From the NCBI GenBank assembly GCA_947175645.1, contig CAMWNP010000004.1, forward strand, positions 62,001 to 126,000: 64,000 nucleotides of DNA, written 5' to 3'. Shown here piece by piece: positions 41,819 through 51,234 of the stretch (position 1 is the stretch's first letter; every line of letters starts with the position of its first letter). Source of the stretch: an uncultured Porphyromonadaceae bacterium (lineage in GTDB: Bacteria > Bacteroidota > Bacteroidia > Bacteroidales > Muribaculaceae). The notes beneath the pieces were generated by a model. The model was not told the DNA's origin. It did no database searches and saw only the letters and a list, made by a program, of their open reading frames with translations. Made by a program: the position numbers and the translations under genes.

Positions 41819-43279
41819 TTATGATTGTTTTGATTGTTTCTGAATCTGCTCGTGCATGGATGCCGCGGCATGCCGTCCGTCGCCCATGGCGAGGATAACC
41901 GTGGCGCCCCCACGCACAATATCTCCACCTGCGAAAAGGATATGCAGCGATGAACGGAGATTGTCATCAACCGCTATGGTGCCACGGCCCGTCACGTCAA
42001 GTCCGGCGAAGTTAGCAGGTATAAGCGGATTAGGTGATACCCCTACGCTTACTATAACCAGATCCACTTCAACTTCATCTATCGCTCCGGGTATGGCAAC
42101 GGGTGAACGGCGTCCGGAAGCATCAGGCTCGCCCAGTTCCATCCGCTGGACACGCATGGCACGGACAGCACCCTTCTCATCAGCGATATATTCCACGGGA
42201 TTGCACAGGGTCAGGAACTCCACACCCTCCTGACGGGCATGGTGAACCTCCTCAACACGCGCGGGCATCTCCGCTTCGGAACGTCGGTAGACAATCATCG
42301 CTTTCTCCGCACCCATACGTCGGGCTGTGCGAACGGAGTCCATTGCAGTGTTTCCACCACCTATCACCGCCACGCGTCTGCCAACCGGAACCGGCGTATC
42401 GCCATCATGTCCGGCGCCCATAAGATTTATACGGGTCAGATATTCGTTTGACGAGAGAACACCAATGAGGTTCTCGCCGGGGATTCCCATGAAACGGGGA
42501 AGTCCGGCACCGGAGGCTACGAAAATCCCTTCATAGCCTTCATTGACAAGATCATCGTAACTGAGGGTTTTCCCTATCACGCAATCTTTTATGAACTTCA
42601 CTCCGAGTGCGGCGAGTGCATCTATCTCACGCTCCACTATGCTGTTTGGAAGCCTGAATTCGGGAATACCATATTTCAGCACTCCGCCAATCTGGTGAAG
42701 AGCCTCATAAACGGTCACGTCATAACCGCGTTTGACCATATCACCGGCAAACGAGAGTCCGGCCGGACCGGATCCCACCACCGCAACCTTGTGTCCGTTA
42801 GGTTCCGGCTGCACAACAGGAGCATCGCTCACACCGTTATCCGCCGCGAACCGCTCCAGATAACCTATGGCCACGGGGTCCTTCTTCATCTTGTTGTAGA
42901 TGCAACGTGATTCGCACTGCTTCTCCTGAGGGCACACACGTCCGCAAACCGCCGGCAAAGCGCTGGTTTCTTTCAGCACCGCCAGTGCTTCCACAACATT
43001 CTGCCGCTCGATGTTCTTGATGAACCCGGGGATATTGATTCCCACCGGACAGCCTGTGACACACTGCGGGTCAGGACAGTCAAGACAACGGATAGCCTCG
43101 GTGAAAGCCTGAGCGGGAGTCAGTCCGCAGTTGACTTCCTCGCTGCAGGTCACCCTATAGTCAGGTGCAAGTTCGGTCATCTTCACACGTGGTGTCGCAG
43201 AACGTTCACGGGCACTTTTTTCCTTGCGGAGGGCTTCACGCCACTGTGCGTCGCGGGGAGATATACTATCTTCAAACAT
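41819..43279 (-). CDS. NfnA/SudA-like FAD-NAD(P) oxidoreductase, glutamate synthase small-subunit family
   Basis: The N-terminal Fe-S domain has CLDCPDPQCVTGCPVGINI, with cysteines for two [4Fe-4S] clusters (further CGRVCPQEKQCESRC). Two Rossmann motifs follow: GSGPAGLSFAGDM and GGGNTAMDS. At 486 residues it matches the glutamate synthase beta-chain fold, but here its partner is the next gene, an NfnB/SudB-like protein. The pair resembles NADH-dependent reduced ferredoxin:NADP oxidoreductase (NfnAB) and may balance NADH, NADPH and ferredoxin. The glutamate synthase large subunit is not adjacent. Confidence 0.85.
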   Translation of the reverse strand: MFEDSISPRDAQWREALRKEKSARERSATPRVKMTELAPDYRVTCSEEVNCGLTPAQAFTEAIRCLDCPDPQCVTGCPVGINIPGFIKNIERQNVVEALAVLKETSALPAVCGRVCPQEKQCESRCIYNKMKKDPVAIGYLERFAADNGVSDAPVVQPEPNGHKVAVVGSGPAGLSFAGDMVKRGYDVTVYEALHQIGGVLKYGIPEFRLPNSIVEREIDALAALGVKFIKDCVIGKTLSYDDLVNEGYEGIFVASGAGLPRFMGIPGENLIGVLSSNEYLTRINLMGAGHDGDTPVPVGRRVAVIGGGNTAMDSVRTARRMGAEKAMIVYRRSEAEMPARVEEVHHARQEGVEFLTLCNPVEYIADEKGAVRAMRVQRMELGEPDASGRRSPVAIPGAIDEVEVDLVIVSVGVSPNPLIPANFAGLDVTGRGTIAVDDNLRSSLHILFAGGDIVRGGATVILAMGDGRHAAASMHEQIQKQSKQS

Positions 43280-43281
43280 AA

Positions 43282-44076
43282 TCAGATTTTTGTGGGGTTA
43301 TAAGCGCGCAGACGCATCATCATTTCATTGAAATCAACCTTGTGGGCATCGAACTCCGGACCGTCAACACAAACAAACCGCGTCTTTCCGTCAACCGTAA
43401 TACGGCATGCACCGCACATTCCTGTGCCGTCAACCATAATGGTATTCAGCGAGCATATTGTGGGCACCGAATAGCGGCGTGTCAGTTCAGCCACGAACTT
43501 CATCATAATGGCCGGACCTATGGTGACCACCATATTCACATCAGTGCGGTTGATAACTTCTTCTATACCATTGGTAACCAACCCTTTGGTGCCGTATGAA
43601 CCGTCGTCGGTCATGATGATGACCTCATCACTGTACTCCCTGACCTGCTTCTCCAGAATTATCAAATCCTTTGTGCGTGCGGCAAGCACTGAAATAACCC
43701 GGTTTCCGGCCTCTTTCATGGCTCGGACAATAGGCAGCAGAGGGGCTACCCCCACTCCACCTCCGGCACATACCACGGTTCCGTATTTCTCGATTTTTGT
43801 AGCACGTCCCAGCGGACCAACCACATCCGTAAGAAACTCTCCGGGTTCAAGTGCACATATCTTTCGGGTTGACTCACCCACGGCCTGTATAATCAAGGTG
43901 ATCGTACCGGCGACGGTGTCAGCCTCCGCTATAGTCAGCGGTATACGCTCGCCTCTCTCGCCGCAGATAACAATCACAAAATGTCCCGGCTTACGTGAAC
44001 GGGCTATCAGCGGTGCCTCCACCACAAGTTTTACCACATTTTCCGAAAACCGTTCCTTAGCAACTATTTTGTTCAT
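43282..44076 (-). CDS. NfnB/SudB-like FAD-NAD-binding [2Fe-2S] protein
   Basis: The start at 44076 (MNKIVAKERFSENV) gives 264 residues; the longer frame adds 19 residues without domain content. It has the ferredoxin-reductase fold: FAD domain (ADTVAGTITLI, EPGEFLTDVVGPLG), an NAD domain (VCAGGGVGVAPLLP), and a C-terminal [2Fe-2S] site (SLNTIMVDGTGMCGACR, then FVCVDGP). It pairs with the 41819 product 2 nt downstream, as in NfnAB complexes. A TATCTTTG box lies upstream at 44099-44106. Confidence 0.85.
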   Translation of the reverse strand: MNKIVAKERFSENVVKLVVEAPLIARSRKPGHFVIVICGERGERIPLTIAEADTVAGTITLIIQAVGESTRKICALEPGEFLTDVVGPLGRATKIEKYGTVVCAGGGVGVAPLLPIVRAMKEAGNRVISVLAARTKDLIILEKQVREYSDEVIIMTDDGSYGTKGLVTNGIEEVINRTDVNMVVTIGPAIMMKFVAELTRRYSVPTICSLNTIMVDGTGMCGACRITVDGKTRFVCVDGPEFDAHKVDFNEMMMRLRAYNPTKI

Positions 44077-44098
44077 TATGATCAGTTTATTTATCTTA

Positions 44099-44106
44099 CA
44101 AAGATA
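44099..44106 (-). promoter_or_regulatory. Candidate -7 promoter box of the Nfn-like pair
   Basis: The minus strand reads TATCTTTG. A TTG lies 24 nt further upstream, a longer spacer than usual. The box sits 23 nt before the ATG at 44076. Confidence 0.4.
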
Positions 44107-44206
44107 AGGTTTCCCTACTGGATATGAAAACAATTTGAATAAAAAATTTATCTGTCGCGTTCACTCCACATTCAAGCCACGACGCCCTCAAATCCATGCG
44201 CACGAG

Positions 44207-44785
44207 TCAAATACCGCCAAGCAGATGAAGAACCTGCGGGAGCAGGGGGGTGATGTTATCGTTCACAATAGTGTGCACCGCGTGATGAGGGTTCTCCACC
44301 ACTATGCGCTGCGATTCAATCCTTGCACGGGCGTGATCAGCAGTGCAACCGTTACGGGCAACCACCCGCTCAATCCTTACAGGTTCCGGAGCCGTGACAT
44401 CCCACACCTGACTGACCATACGGTCAAGACCGCTCTCATACAATATTGCCGTTTCTATGAACATCACCGGAGCGTCAGACCCGGCAGCCTCACGCGCTAT
44501 ATCCTCACGGACATACTGATGCACTATAGAGTTGAGTATAAGCAGTTTATCAGGATTATTGAATACGATCTCCGCAAGCACGGGGCGGAGTATCTTATCT
44601 CCGTCAACCGCCTCTGCCGCAATTTCTTCAGCAATCCTGCGCTTGATTTCTCCGGAGTTATCCATCAGGGCCTTAGCCCTGGAATCGCAGTCATAAACGT
44701 CATGCCCCATGGCAGTGAGCATACGGCTGACAACTGACTTTCCGGCCCCTATACCTCCCGTTATGGCAATTATCCGTGCCCCCAT
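44207..44785 (-). CDS. coaE: Dephospho-CoA kinase
   Basis: The P-loop GGIGAGKS is at 10-17, then the YDCDSRAKALMD and ETAILYESGLDRMVSQVW motifs follow. It phosphorylates dephospho-CoA in the last step of CoA synthesis. The 192 residues are normal. It is last in the nusB-yajC-ybbR-coaE run, and its start is one nucleotide from the stop of the YbbR gene, so translation is coupled. Confidence 0.93.
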   Translation of the reverse strand: MGARIIAITGGIGAGKSVVSRMLTAMGHDVYDCDSRAKALMDNSGEIKRRIAEEIAAEAVDGDKILRPVLAEIVFNNPDKLLILNSIVHQYVREDIAREAAGSDAPVMFIETAILYESGLDRMVSQVWDVTAPEPVRIERVVARNGCTADHARARIESQRIVVENPHHAVHTIVNDNITPLLPQVLHLLGGI

Positions 44786-45759
44786 CAGTGTTGTTCAATA
44801 AGATATTCCGCGCTGTCAGTCAGGAGCATGGGATTACGGTAGGTTTTCGGCAGCGCAGGGAGAATCAGCGGCATTCTGCCCGTTACGCGTGATCGCCGCG
44901 AGAAGTCGGCAATGACACGGAACGTGGGCTGATCACCCGAGTTATACACATTCATAGGAATCAGGTAACTGACCTTTGCCTCGGCAGGAAACACCACTAC
45001 CCGCTTGCCCGACGGACCATTCTCAACCTCAATGGGAACTGACCGGTTGGCTAAGATCAGCGGTTCAACCGGAATCTTCACCTTGACTGTTGCGGGAATC
45101 GCTCTCATACCTTCAGGTGGAATAAGTCTGACCTCAATCTCAGTGGTATCACGCAGATTGTTTGCCGAAACGGGTTCGGTTGTAATCGACGAGATATCAC
45201 GGATGGGACGTGCCGAATAAAGTCTGACGGTGTCAGGAGTGAATGTGATGCCACCTGATATGATGAACTGCGGGGCGGTTGAGACATCTTCCGTGTTAAG
45301 GCGAACCTTCACCGTTTTCGGGGGACGCCGGGTAAACGGAACAGATATGGAGTCGGGATTCAGGGCCATTACCTGTGCCTGACCGAACACTCCGCGAATG
45401 GCGTTGTTAGCCTTCTGACGGGTGATGACAATGCGGTTGTTGTCAGCCGAAATATCGGCAAAATCGAATGTCAGTGTGGGATTACTTCCCAGGGCATAGC
45501 GTACCAGCGCACTCCCCTTATCCTTGATAGTAAGGTTCAGCGATGTGGGCTCCGAGGTTAGCAGAGTCACATCGGCCGGCACATTTTCCAGTTTCACCGG
45601 CACAACAAAGTCGCGCTGCACATCATCGTTGAGAGCCATAAGAAGCCAGAACAGGGCGGATATAACCAGGAAAACCATGAAAGTACCCACGTTTCTGCCG
45701 CGGACCTCCTCCATGACCAGTATTACCCACCGGCGCAGTTTCTCCAAATTCGTTCCCAT
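44785..45759 (-). CDS. YbbR-domain protein (324 aa)
   Basis: An N-terminal membrane helix at about 24-43 (GTFMVFLVISALFWLLM) anchors the protein, and YbbR-like beta repeats follow (VPVKLENVPADV, VRLIPPEG). YbbR (CdaR) proteins in Firmicutes bind and regulate c-di-AMP cyclase; in Bacteroidetes their role is not established. I start at 45759 (MGTNLEKLRRW), since 45783 is a GTG start that adds only eight residues. It lies 60 nt after yajC and overlaps coaE by 1 nt. Confidence 0.85.
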   Translation of the reverse strand: MGTNLEKLRRWVILVMEEVRGRNVGTFMVFLVISALFWLLMALNDDVQRDFVVPVKLENVPADVTLLTSEPTSLNLTIKDKGSALVRYALGSNPTLTFDFADISADNNRIVITRQKANNAIRGVFGQAQVMALNPDSISVPFTRRPPKTVKVRLNTEDVSTAPQFIISGGITFTPDTVRLYSARPIRDISSITTEPVSANNLRDTTEIEVRLIPPEGMRAIPATVKVKIPVEPLILANRSVPIEVENGPSGKRVVVFPAEAKVSYLIPMNVYNSGDQPTFRVIADFSRRSRVTGRMPLILPALPKTYRNPMLLTDSAEYLIEQH

Positions 45760-45819
45760 AACAATGTGGTGGACATGGGTCACATGTCCACCATATTTAA
45801 AAGGTGATTTTCTGAGAAA

Positions 45820-46197
45820 TTATTTCTTTTCAGCAGGTTTTTCCTCCTCAGCGTTCACCGCGGTCTTGAGGACACGGATTTTCACACTGTCGCTGATGGC
45901 AACGATAACATAATCGTCCTTAACCTCAGCGATTTTGCCGAATATACCTCCTGCGGTGATTACCTTGTCACCGGGTTTCAGAGCGTCACGCATCTGCTGC
46001 AGTTTTTTCTGCTGCTTCTGCTGGGGGCGAATCATCATGAAATAGAAAATGGCGATCATGGCAACAATCAGAAGGATGCCTTCCATGCCACCGCCGAGGA
46101 AGCCACCGCCACCAGTTGCACCGGCTGCATCAGCAGATGCCTCAACTGCGGGAGCGGGAGTCTGCGCAAGGAGCAGGATGTTGAGAAGATTTGTCAT
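45820..46197 (-). CDS. yajC: Preprotein translocase accessory protein YajC
   Basis: A 125-residue protein with a hydrophobic helix at about 37-56 (GILLIVAMIAIFYFMMIRPQ) and the YajC motif QQKQQKKLQQMRDALKPGDK followed by ITAGGIFG. YajC associates with SecDF-YidC in the inner membrane. The Ala/Glu rich C-terminal tail is typical of Bacteroidales. It sits between nusB (43 nt) and ybbR (60 nt) in a conserved order. Confidence 0.93.
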   Translation of the reverse strand: MTNLLNILLLAQTPAPAVEASADAAGATGGGGFLGGGMEGILLIVAMIAIFYFMMIRPQQKQQKKLQQMRDALKPGDKVITAGGIFGKIAEVKDDYVIVAISDSVKIRVLKTAVNAEEEKPAEKK

Positions 46198-46240
46198 AGT
46201 TCTTATGTTTAGGTTTGTGATTATTTAAGTTTAACTCTAT

Positions 46241-47668
46241 CTATTTCAGCATTTTACCCTCTTCGCGGAGTTCCTTGATGACACTCGCTATGATACCGTT
46301 GATAAACTGGCTGCTCTTGGGCGTGGAGTAGCGGTTTGCAATGTCGAGATACTCGTTGAGTGTGACGGGAATAGGTATCTGCGGGAAAGTGAGCAGTTCG
46401 GAGATTATCGTGCAGACAAGCACAATATCCATGAATGCCAGACGGTCAGGGTCCCACTGGGTTGTGTTGATGTACTTGTCAAGATAAGACCGGTAAAGTT
46501 CGCGGTTCTTTACTATATCAGTGAACAACTGCACTCCGAATTCAGCATCCTCGCTATCCTTGTACATGGGGAGGAAACCGGGGGAATCGTTACCGGCCAC
46601 AGCCCATTGGCGAATTGTTTTGCTGACGAAAGTCGCCATAATGTCAAGGTCATCGTTCCAGAACACCGAGCGTATCTCAAGCGCATCAGCCATGGCATCG
46701 GAAGGAACGATTATGCTCTTCAGTATGTGGCGCCAGAGTTCGCAATCTTCAGCAAAGTCCGGCTCTACCGGATTATTCATGTACTCCTTGTAGAACTCGG
46801 AAGCGGTTATGCGGTCGAGCAATTCACGGATAAGGAATATATCACCGTTCCAGTTAACCGGATCCTTTTCCATGAACTTCGAGAACTGCTCGTTGTTTTC
46901 CAGAGCCGCTATGAACTTGTTGTTTACAAAACGCATGTTGGGGTTCAGATCCTCCGCGGTGGGGAGATATTTTTCCTTTGCGGCCTGAAGGCGTCGTTCC
47001 TGCTCGTGGGTCAGTTCCACCATCAGGGCAAACACGTCAAAGTAAAGTTCGTAGGATTTGGCAAGGGATGCTTCAAGCGACTTGCGGGCACTGATCAGCG
47101 AACCTTTGGCATCATTGTAGTTATTGAGGGTATCCACAACCATACCGATGGCACGGTCATAACCTGTCTGGGTGAAGTCCTCCATCTTGCGGGCATCGGC
47201 AATCATTTCGGGATCTTTAGCGAAAATGGTGCGCACGATTGTCACCCACAGGCGAATGTCGTCCGTAATCTCCGGCGACTTGATTCTGGAATACTCCTTC
47301 AGGGCTTCGGAGTCTGCTATTTTCTTGTAAAGTGATGGAATTGCGTTGTCAAAAAGAGCGATTGTGGAATTTCCGCGATTGATGATGTCACGGATATTGT
47401 CGTCAGCAGCGAGCGACCTGGCCATTGCCGAGCCATTGATCTTGCGGTTCAGAGTGAGACCGCTCAGCGGATCACGTCCTGACGACTGCACCTGGAAACC
47501 TGACAACTGAAGTATCATGAGCATGAAATCAAGATACAGGTCATAGGCAACCTTATTGTCGCGCGTCATCTTTTCAGGGGGCGGCAACAGACGGAACTCG
47601 CTTCGGGTCAGCAAGTAGGCATACAGCATCTGAACTGCTTTCAGTCTTATTAATGTACGATTTAACAT
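46241..47668 (-). CDS. nusB: Transcription antitermination factor NusB, long Bacteroidetes-type
   Basis: The N-terminus (MLNRTLIRLKAVQMLYAYL) matches the NusB-type helix of Bacteroidetes, and the NusB RNA-binding domain is at the C-terminus (about 355-470, ending STPKSSQFINGIIASVIKELREEG). At 475 residues it is longer than the NusB proteins I know from this phylum, with about 300 residues of helical sequence between the two recognisable parts. It heads the nusB-yajC-ybbR-coaE run and has a TAACTTTG box 31 nt upstream. Its job is antitermination in rRNA transcription with NusE. Confidence 0.85.
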   Translation of the reverse strand: MLNRTLIRLKAVQMLYAYLLTRSEFRLLPPPEKMTRDNKVAYDLYLDFMLMILQLSGFQVQSSGRDPLSGLTLNRKINGSAMARSLAADDNIRDIINRGNSTIALFDNAIPSLYKKIADSEALKEYSRIKSPEITDDIRLWVTIVRTIFAKDPEMIADARKMEDFTQTGYDRAIGMVVDTLNNYNDAKGSLISARKSLEASLAKSYELYFDVFALMVELTHEQERRLQAAKEKYLPTAEDLNPNMRFVNNKFIAALENNEQFSKFMEKDPVNWNGDIFLIRELLDRITASEFYKEYMNNPVEPDFAEDCELWRHILKSIIVPSDAMADALEIRSVFWNDDLDIMATFVSKTIRQWAVAGNDSPGFLPMYKDSEDAEFGVQLFTDIVKNRELYRSYLDKYINTTQWDPDRLAFMDIVLVCTIISELLTFPQIPIPVTLNEYLDIANRYSTPKSSQFINGIIASVIKELREEGKMLK

Positions 47669-47698
47669 CTTATGTTGTTTCTTCTATTTTTGACGCTG

Positions 47699-47706
47699 CA
47701 AAGTTA
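47699..47706 (-). promoter_or_regulatory. -7 promoter box of nusB
   Basis: The minus strand reads TAACTTTG, 31 nt before the nusB start. The region upstream is an A-run with no clear -33 box. Confidence 0.5.
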
Positions 47707-47914
47707 TTAAAAAAAAATAGAATTTTAAAATTTTTGTACACTCAATGCTGTTCACGAGGCTGTGTCAAAATTCACAACTCAACCCGCAGGATGCAGGTTA
47801 TTGTGCTTCATTACTTTGCTCTATAAGAGAACATCTTCACGCGGAATGCCGAAAAAAATGCGGTCGCAGTGAGTTACGGCGGGATATGAAATCATCCGCC
47901 ATTCACCGTATGTA

Positions 47915-48949
47915 TCAGGCCAGATGGTTGAAACCTTGTGCCTTGAGGGGAATTTCGTTTCCGTCGCGTGTGATCATGGCGCACCCCAGATCCTCTTTGG
48001 TGATATGCCCGATAACCTTTATTCCGGGGATTTTTTCCACTTTCTCATGTTCATGCAAAGGCACGGTGAAGAGGAGTTCGTAATCCTCACCTCCGTTCAG
48101 TGCTGCGGTCACAAGGTTCATGCCAAGTTCCTCGGCCATGACGGCTGTCTGATAGTCTATGGGGATACGGTCTTCGTAGATTCTGCAACCGGTGTGACTG
48201 CTTTTGCAGATGTGGAGCAGTTCCGACGACAGTCCGTCCGAAACATCCATCATGGACGTAGGTTTGATACCGGCATTTCGGAGAGCCTCAATTACGTCAC
48301 GGCGAGCCTCCGGCTTGAGTTGACGCTCAACCAGATACTCCTTGCCACTGAAGTCAGGCTGGAAATCCTTTTGCCCGGCCGAAGCAACCTTTTCACGTTC
48401 AAGGAGTTGCAGACCCATATAGGCTGCTCCAAGATCACCGCTCACACAAATCAGATCGGTGTCACGGGCACCGCTGCGTTGAACAACCCGGTCAGCCGGC
48501 GCGTCACCTATGGCCGTTATGCTGATCACCAGACCCTGACGTGATGCCGTGGTGTCGCCACCTACAAGATCCACTCCGTAGACCTCGCATGCCAGACGGA
48601 TGCCGTCATAGAGAGCATCGATATGCTCCACCGCAAAACGTTTGCTGATACCGAGCGACACGGTGATCTGCCGCGGGGTGCCATTCATTGCATAGACATC
48701 CGAGAGGTTGACAACAACAGCCTTGTAGCCAAGATGCTTAAGTGGCACGTAGGTAAGGTCAAAGTGTACACCCTCCAGCAACAGATCGGTACTTACAAGC
48801 AGGTCTGTGTCATTATAACGCATAACCGCGCAGTCATCGCCCACACCAATGATGGTTGACTCATTGACATTCTTCAGTCCGGCGGTCTGACGGTCAATCA
48901 GCCCGAATTCTCCTAATTGTGATATTTCGGTGAGTTTTGGTTCTTCCAT
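47915..48949 (-). CDS. thiL: Thiamine-monophosphate kinase
   Basis: It phosphorylates thiamine monophosphate to the diphosphate. The AIR-synthase fold is seen: FGLIDRQTAG, GDDCAVMRYNDTDLLVSTD (metal and phosphate site), GGDTTAS and MDVSDGLSSELLHIC. The 344 residues are typical. It is downstream of punA, 303 nt away, in the sppA-lpxK-punA-thiL order, though the large gap suggests a separate promoter. The region after its stop (47760-47914) has a weak hairpin (AACC...GGGTT) that may end the transcript. Confidence 0.93.
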   Translation of the reverse strand: MEEPKLTEISQLGEFGLIDRQTAGLKNVNESTIIGVGDDCAVMRYNDTDLLVSTDLLLEGVHFDLTYVPLKHLGYKAVVVNLSDVYAMNGTPRQITVSLGISKRFAVEHIDALYDGIRLACEVYGVDLVGGDTTASRQGLVISITAIGDAPADRVVQRSGARDTDLICVSGDLGAAYMGLQLLEREKVASAGQKDFQPDFSGKEYLVERQLKPEARRDVIEALRNAGIKPTSMMDVSDGLSSELLHICKSSHTGCRIYEDRIPIDYQTAVMAEELGMNLVTAALNGGEDYELLFTVPLHEHEKVEKIPGIKVIGHITKEDLGCAMITRDGNEIPLKAQGFNHLA

Positions 48950-49252
48950 AGAATTCTATATTAAACGTGTAAGTGGAAGTTGAAAAAATATTTAATATTA
49001 TCAAGCAGACGTCGTTACTTCTTATTTCATATCTCTTTTCGGTGCTTCACCCGCTTTTCATCAGTCGTGCGGTTCACTACACTACTTCTTCAAAAAAGTA
49101 TCTCCCGAAAACGGAATTGAACTAAGTATAAACTGATTTTTCAACATCTACCTAATATTTAACAATCCTCAAATCGGGCTTGTTCAGACGGAACAGAATG
49201 AAACGGTGTGCCACGCTTTGCCTGGTGACACACCGCTTCAATATGTTTATGG
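48950..49252. other. Intergenic region between punA and thiL
   Basis: The 303 nt contain only the punA terminator hairpin (49204-49235). The rest, 48960-49150, is without an ORF or a promoter box that I can recognise. Confidence 0.6.
49204..49235 (-). terminator. Terminator hairpin after punA
   Basis: CGGTGTGCCAC / GTGACACACCG inverted repeat with a 10-nt loop, 17 nt after the punA stop. The minus strand continues TTTCATTC. It shares the TGTG/CACA core of the other hairpins. Confidence 0.6.
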
Positions 49253-50068
49253 TCAGACGCGGGCAACCATCTCCTTGATGATAGCCACGGTGGTGGGCTG
49301 AGCCTTGATGGCGGCCTGCTGCACCTCCTCGTGTGAGGGAACATCAGTGATATCTTTGCCTCCCAGATCGGTGATGACAGAGATTCCGAACACATCCATT
49401 CCACCATGTTTCGCCACTATAACTTCCGGAACGGTTGACATGCCTACGGCATCACCGCCTATGATGCGGAAGTACTCGTACTCTGCGGGAGTCTCGAAGG
49501 TAGGACCGGTGGTACCCACATACACTCCGTGTACAAGATGCAGACCTTTCTCTTCTGAAATCTTGTCAGCCAGTGCAATGAATTTCTTGCTGTAAGGTTC
49601 GGTCATTGCAGGGAAACGGTCGCCAAGTTCCTTGTAGTTGTGACCGCGAAGGGGATTTTCAGGGAACAGATTGATGTGGTCAGTGATGATCATGACGTCA
49701 CCCACGTGGAACTCTTTGTTCATTCCGCCTGCGGCGTTGGATACGAACAGCGTTTTCACACCTAAGGCACGCATAACACGCACGGGGAAGGTAACCTGTT
49801 TCATGTCATAACCCTCATAGTAGTGGAAACGGCCCTGCATTGCCATCACACGTTTGCCACCCATTGTTCCGAAGATGAGATTTCCGGAATGTCCCTCAAC
49901 TGTGGAGATGGGGAAATTGGGTATTTCAGCATAAGGGATATACTGTTTTTCATCGATATAATCAACCACGGGACCAAGTCCGGTTCCGAGGATAATTGCC
50001 AACTCGGGCATTTTGCCGTTAACCCTGCTTCTGAGGAAGTCGGCGGTCTGGTTTATCTGCTGGAGCAT
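49253..50068 (-). CDS. punA: Purine nucleoside phosphorylase (trimeric, PNP-I-like)
   Basis: It cleaves purine nucleosides with phosphate. Motifs of the trimeric family are present: ILGTGLGPVVDY, GHSGNLIFG, QGRFHYYEGY, SNAAGGMN and VGMSTVPEVIVAKH. The 271-residue length fits this type and not the hexameric DeoD. It lies 35 nt after lpxK and shares the strand with sppA and thiL. This placement is common in Bacteroidales. Confidence 0.94.
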   Translation of the reverse strand: MLQQINQTADFLRSRVNGKMPELAIILGTGLGPVVDYIDEKQYIPYAEIPNFPISTVEGHSGNLIFGTMGGKRVMAMQGRFHYYEGYDMKQVTFPVRVMRALGVKTLFVSNAAGGMNKEFHVGDVMIITDHINLFPENPLRGHNYKELGDRFPAMTEPYSKKFIALADKISEEKGLHLVHGVYVGTTGPTFETPAEYEYFRIIGGDAVGMSTVPEVIVAKHGGMDVFGISVITDLGGKDITDVPSHEEVQQAAIKAQPTTVAIIKEMVARV

Positions 50069-50103
50069 ACTGTAAGGTTATTGTTGTTAGAGATTAGAAT
50101 AGT

Positions 50104-51204
50104 TCAATTCACCGGTTTTGATTTGCGTCGCGGCACATTCTTGAGGATTAGTTCGTCGAAAGTGCCTCCGTCACGAGGCTCAACCTTCACGGCTATGGGA
50201 AGATAATAGATATATTTTCTTAGCCGGGGAGGGAAGTAGGGATTGTTAATTAGCCTGACGGCATCTTTCTCAGTGGTGATTATCAGGCGGTTGCACCCCT
50301 TCATGGCATCGAATTTATTCTCGATGAGTTTGAGATCTTTCTTTGTGAACTCATGATGATCAGGGAACAGTTTCACCTTTACTTTCGCCTTGAACCGGCG
50401 CAGATACATCACGAACGGACGGGGATTGGCAATACCGGATATCGAGAGGATGGAGTCATCCGGACTGAGGTATTCCAGTGTGGGATTATAGTTCGTGTCC
50501 TCCGGGAAAAGGGGTATAGGCTGCCGGTAAACGAAGCGTGAGAAGTAGAGTTGCTGATAGGGATAGAGTTTCAGGTTTGTCTTGAAGATTCTCTGTTCCA
50601 GGGGCTTGATGTGGTCAGGACATTTGGTGACAATGACCACGTCGGCATTGTCAATAGCACTGACCGGCTCCCGCAAACGTCCGTAGGGGAGGAGGTGATC
50701 CAGGAAGAAAGGACGGTTGAACTCGGTCAGGACCACTGACAGCGACGGCTTCACATAACGGTGCTGATATGCGTCGTCAAGCACTATCACGTCAATGTCA
50801 GGATCGAGCCGCAGCATTTCTTCAATCCCCTTGACACGGTTTTCACACACGGCGAACATCGTTCCCTCGCCATACTTCCGGAACATCTGATAAGGCTCGT
50901 CGCCAACATCACGGGGAGTGGAGTTTTTTGTCACCTGAATGAACCCCTTTGTTTTTCTGCCGTAGCCTCTGCTGAGTACTCCAACGTGACGTGTCAGTTT
51001 CAGCAGACTGATTATATACTCCGTGTGGGGAGTCTTTCCGGTACCCCCCACAGAAATATTTCCCACCACAATCACAGGCACACTGAACGTACGCCGTTTC
51101 AGCAAACCCCATCTGAACATGAGGTTCCGCGTTCTTACCCCTATGCCGTAAAGTATTGACAGGGGAAAGAGAATGGTCCGTGCGATTAGTTTGTTTCTGG
51201 CCAA
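50104..51204 (-). CDS. lpxK: Tetraacyldisaccharide 4'-kinase
   Basis: It adds the 4'-phosphate to lipid A precursor. The P-loop VGGTGKTPH is at 52-60, within the family-specific N-terminal region, and the LLPYGRLREP and VLDDAYQHR motifs are present. The N-terminus is hydrophobic for membrane association. The 366-residue length is typical. It starts 30 nt after sppA and is 35 nt before punA, so the three are likely one transcript. It implies that the organism makes lipid A. Confidence 0.94.
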   Translation of the reverse strand: MARNKLIARTILFPLSILYGIGVRTRNLMFRWGLLKRRTFSVPVIVVGNISVGGTGKTPHTEYIISLLKLTRHVGVLSRGYGRKTKGFIQVTKNSTPRDVGDEPYQMFRKYGEGTMFAVCENRVKGIEEMLRLDPDIDVIVLDDAYQHRYVKPSLSVVLTEFNRPFFLDHLLPYGRLREPVSAIDNADVVIVTKCPDHIKPLEQRIFKTNLKLYPYQQLYFSRFVYRQPIPLFPEDTNYNPTLEYLSPDDSILSISGIANPRPFVMYLRRFKAKVKVKLFPDHHEFTKKDLKLIENKFDAMKGCNRLIITTEKDAVRLINNPYFPPRLRKYIYYLPIAVKVEPRDGGTFDELILKNVPRRKSKPVN

Positions 51205-51234
51205 CTGGATTGCGGTGGAGAATAAAAATGTCCG

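Noticed and set aside
44135-44737. A 200-codon open frame on the plus strand
   Set aside because: It lies entirely opposite coaE and has no domain features; a shadow of the real gene.
46607-47335. A 242-codon plus-strand frame
   Set aside because: Antisense to nusB; a shadow from base composition.
47755-47914. Possible mobile element remnant after thiL (GAGGCTGTGTCAAAATT)
   Set aside because: Only a half-stem matches the hairpin family and no second end is visible; kept only as a note in the hairpin finding.
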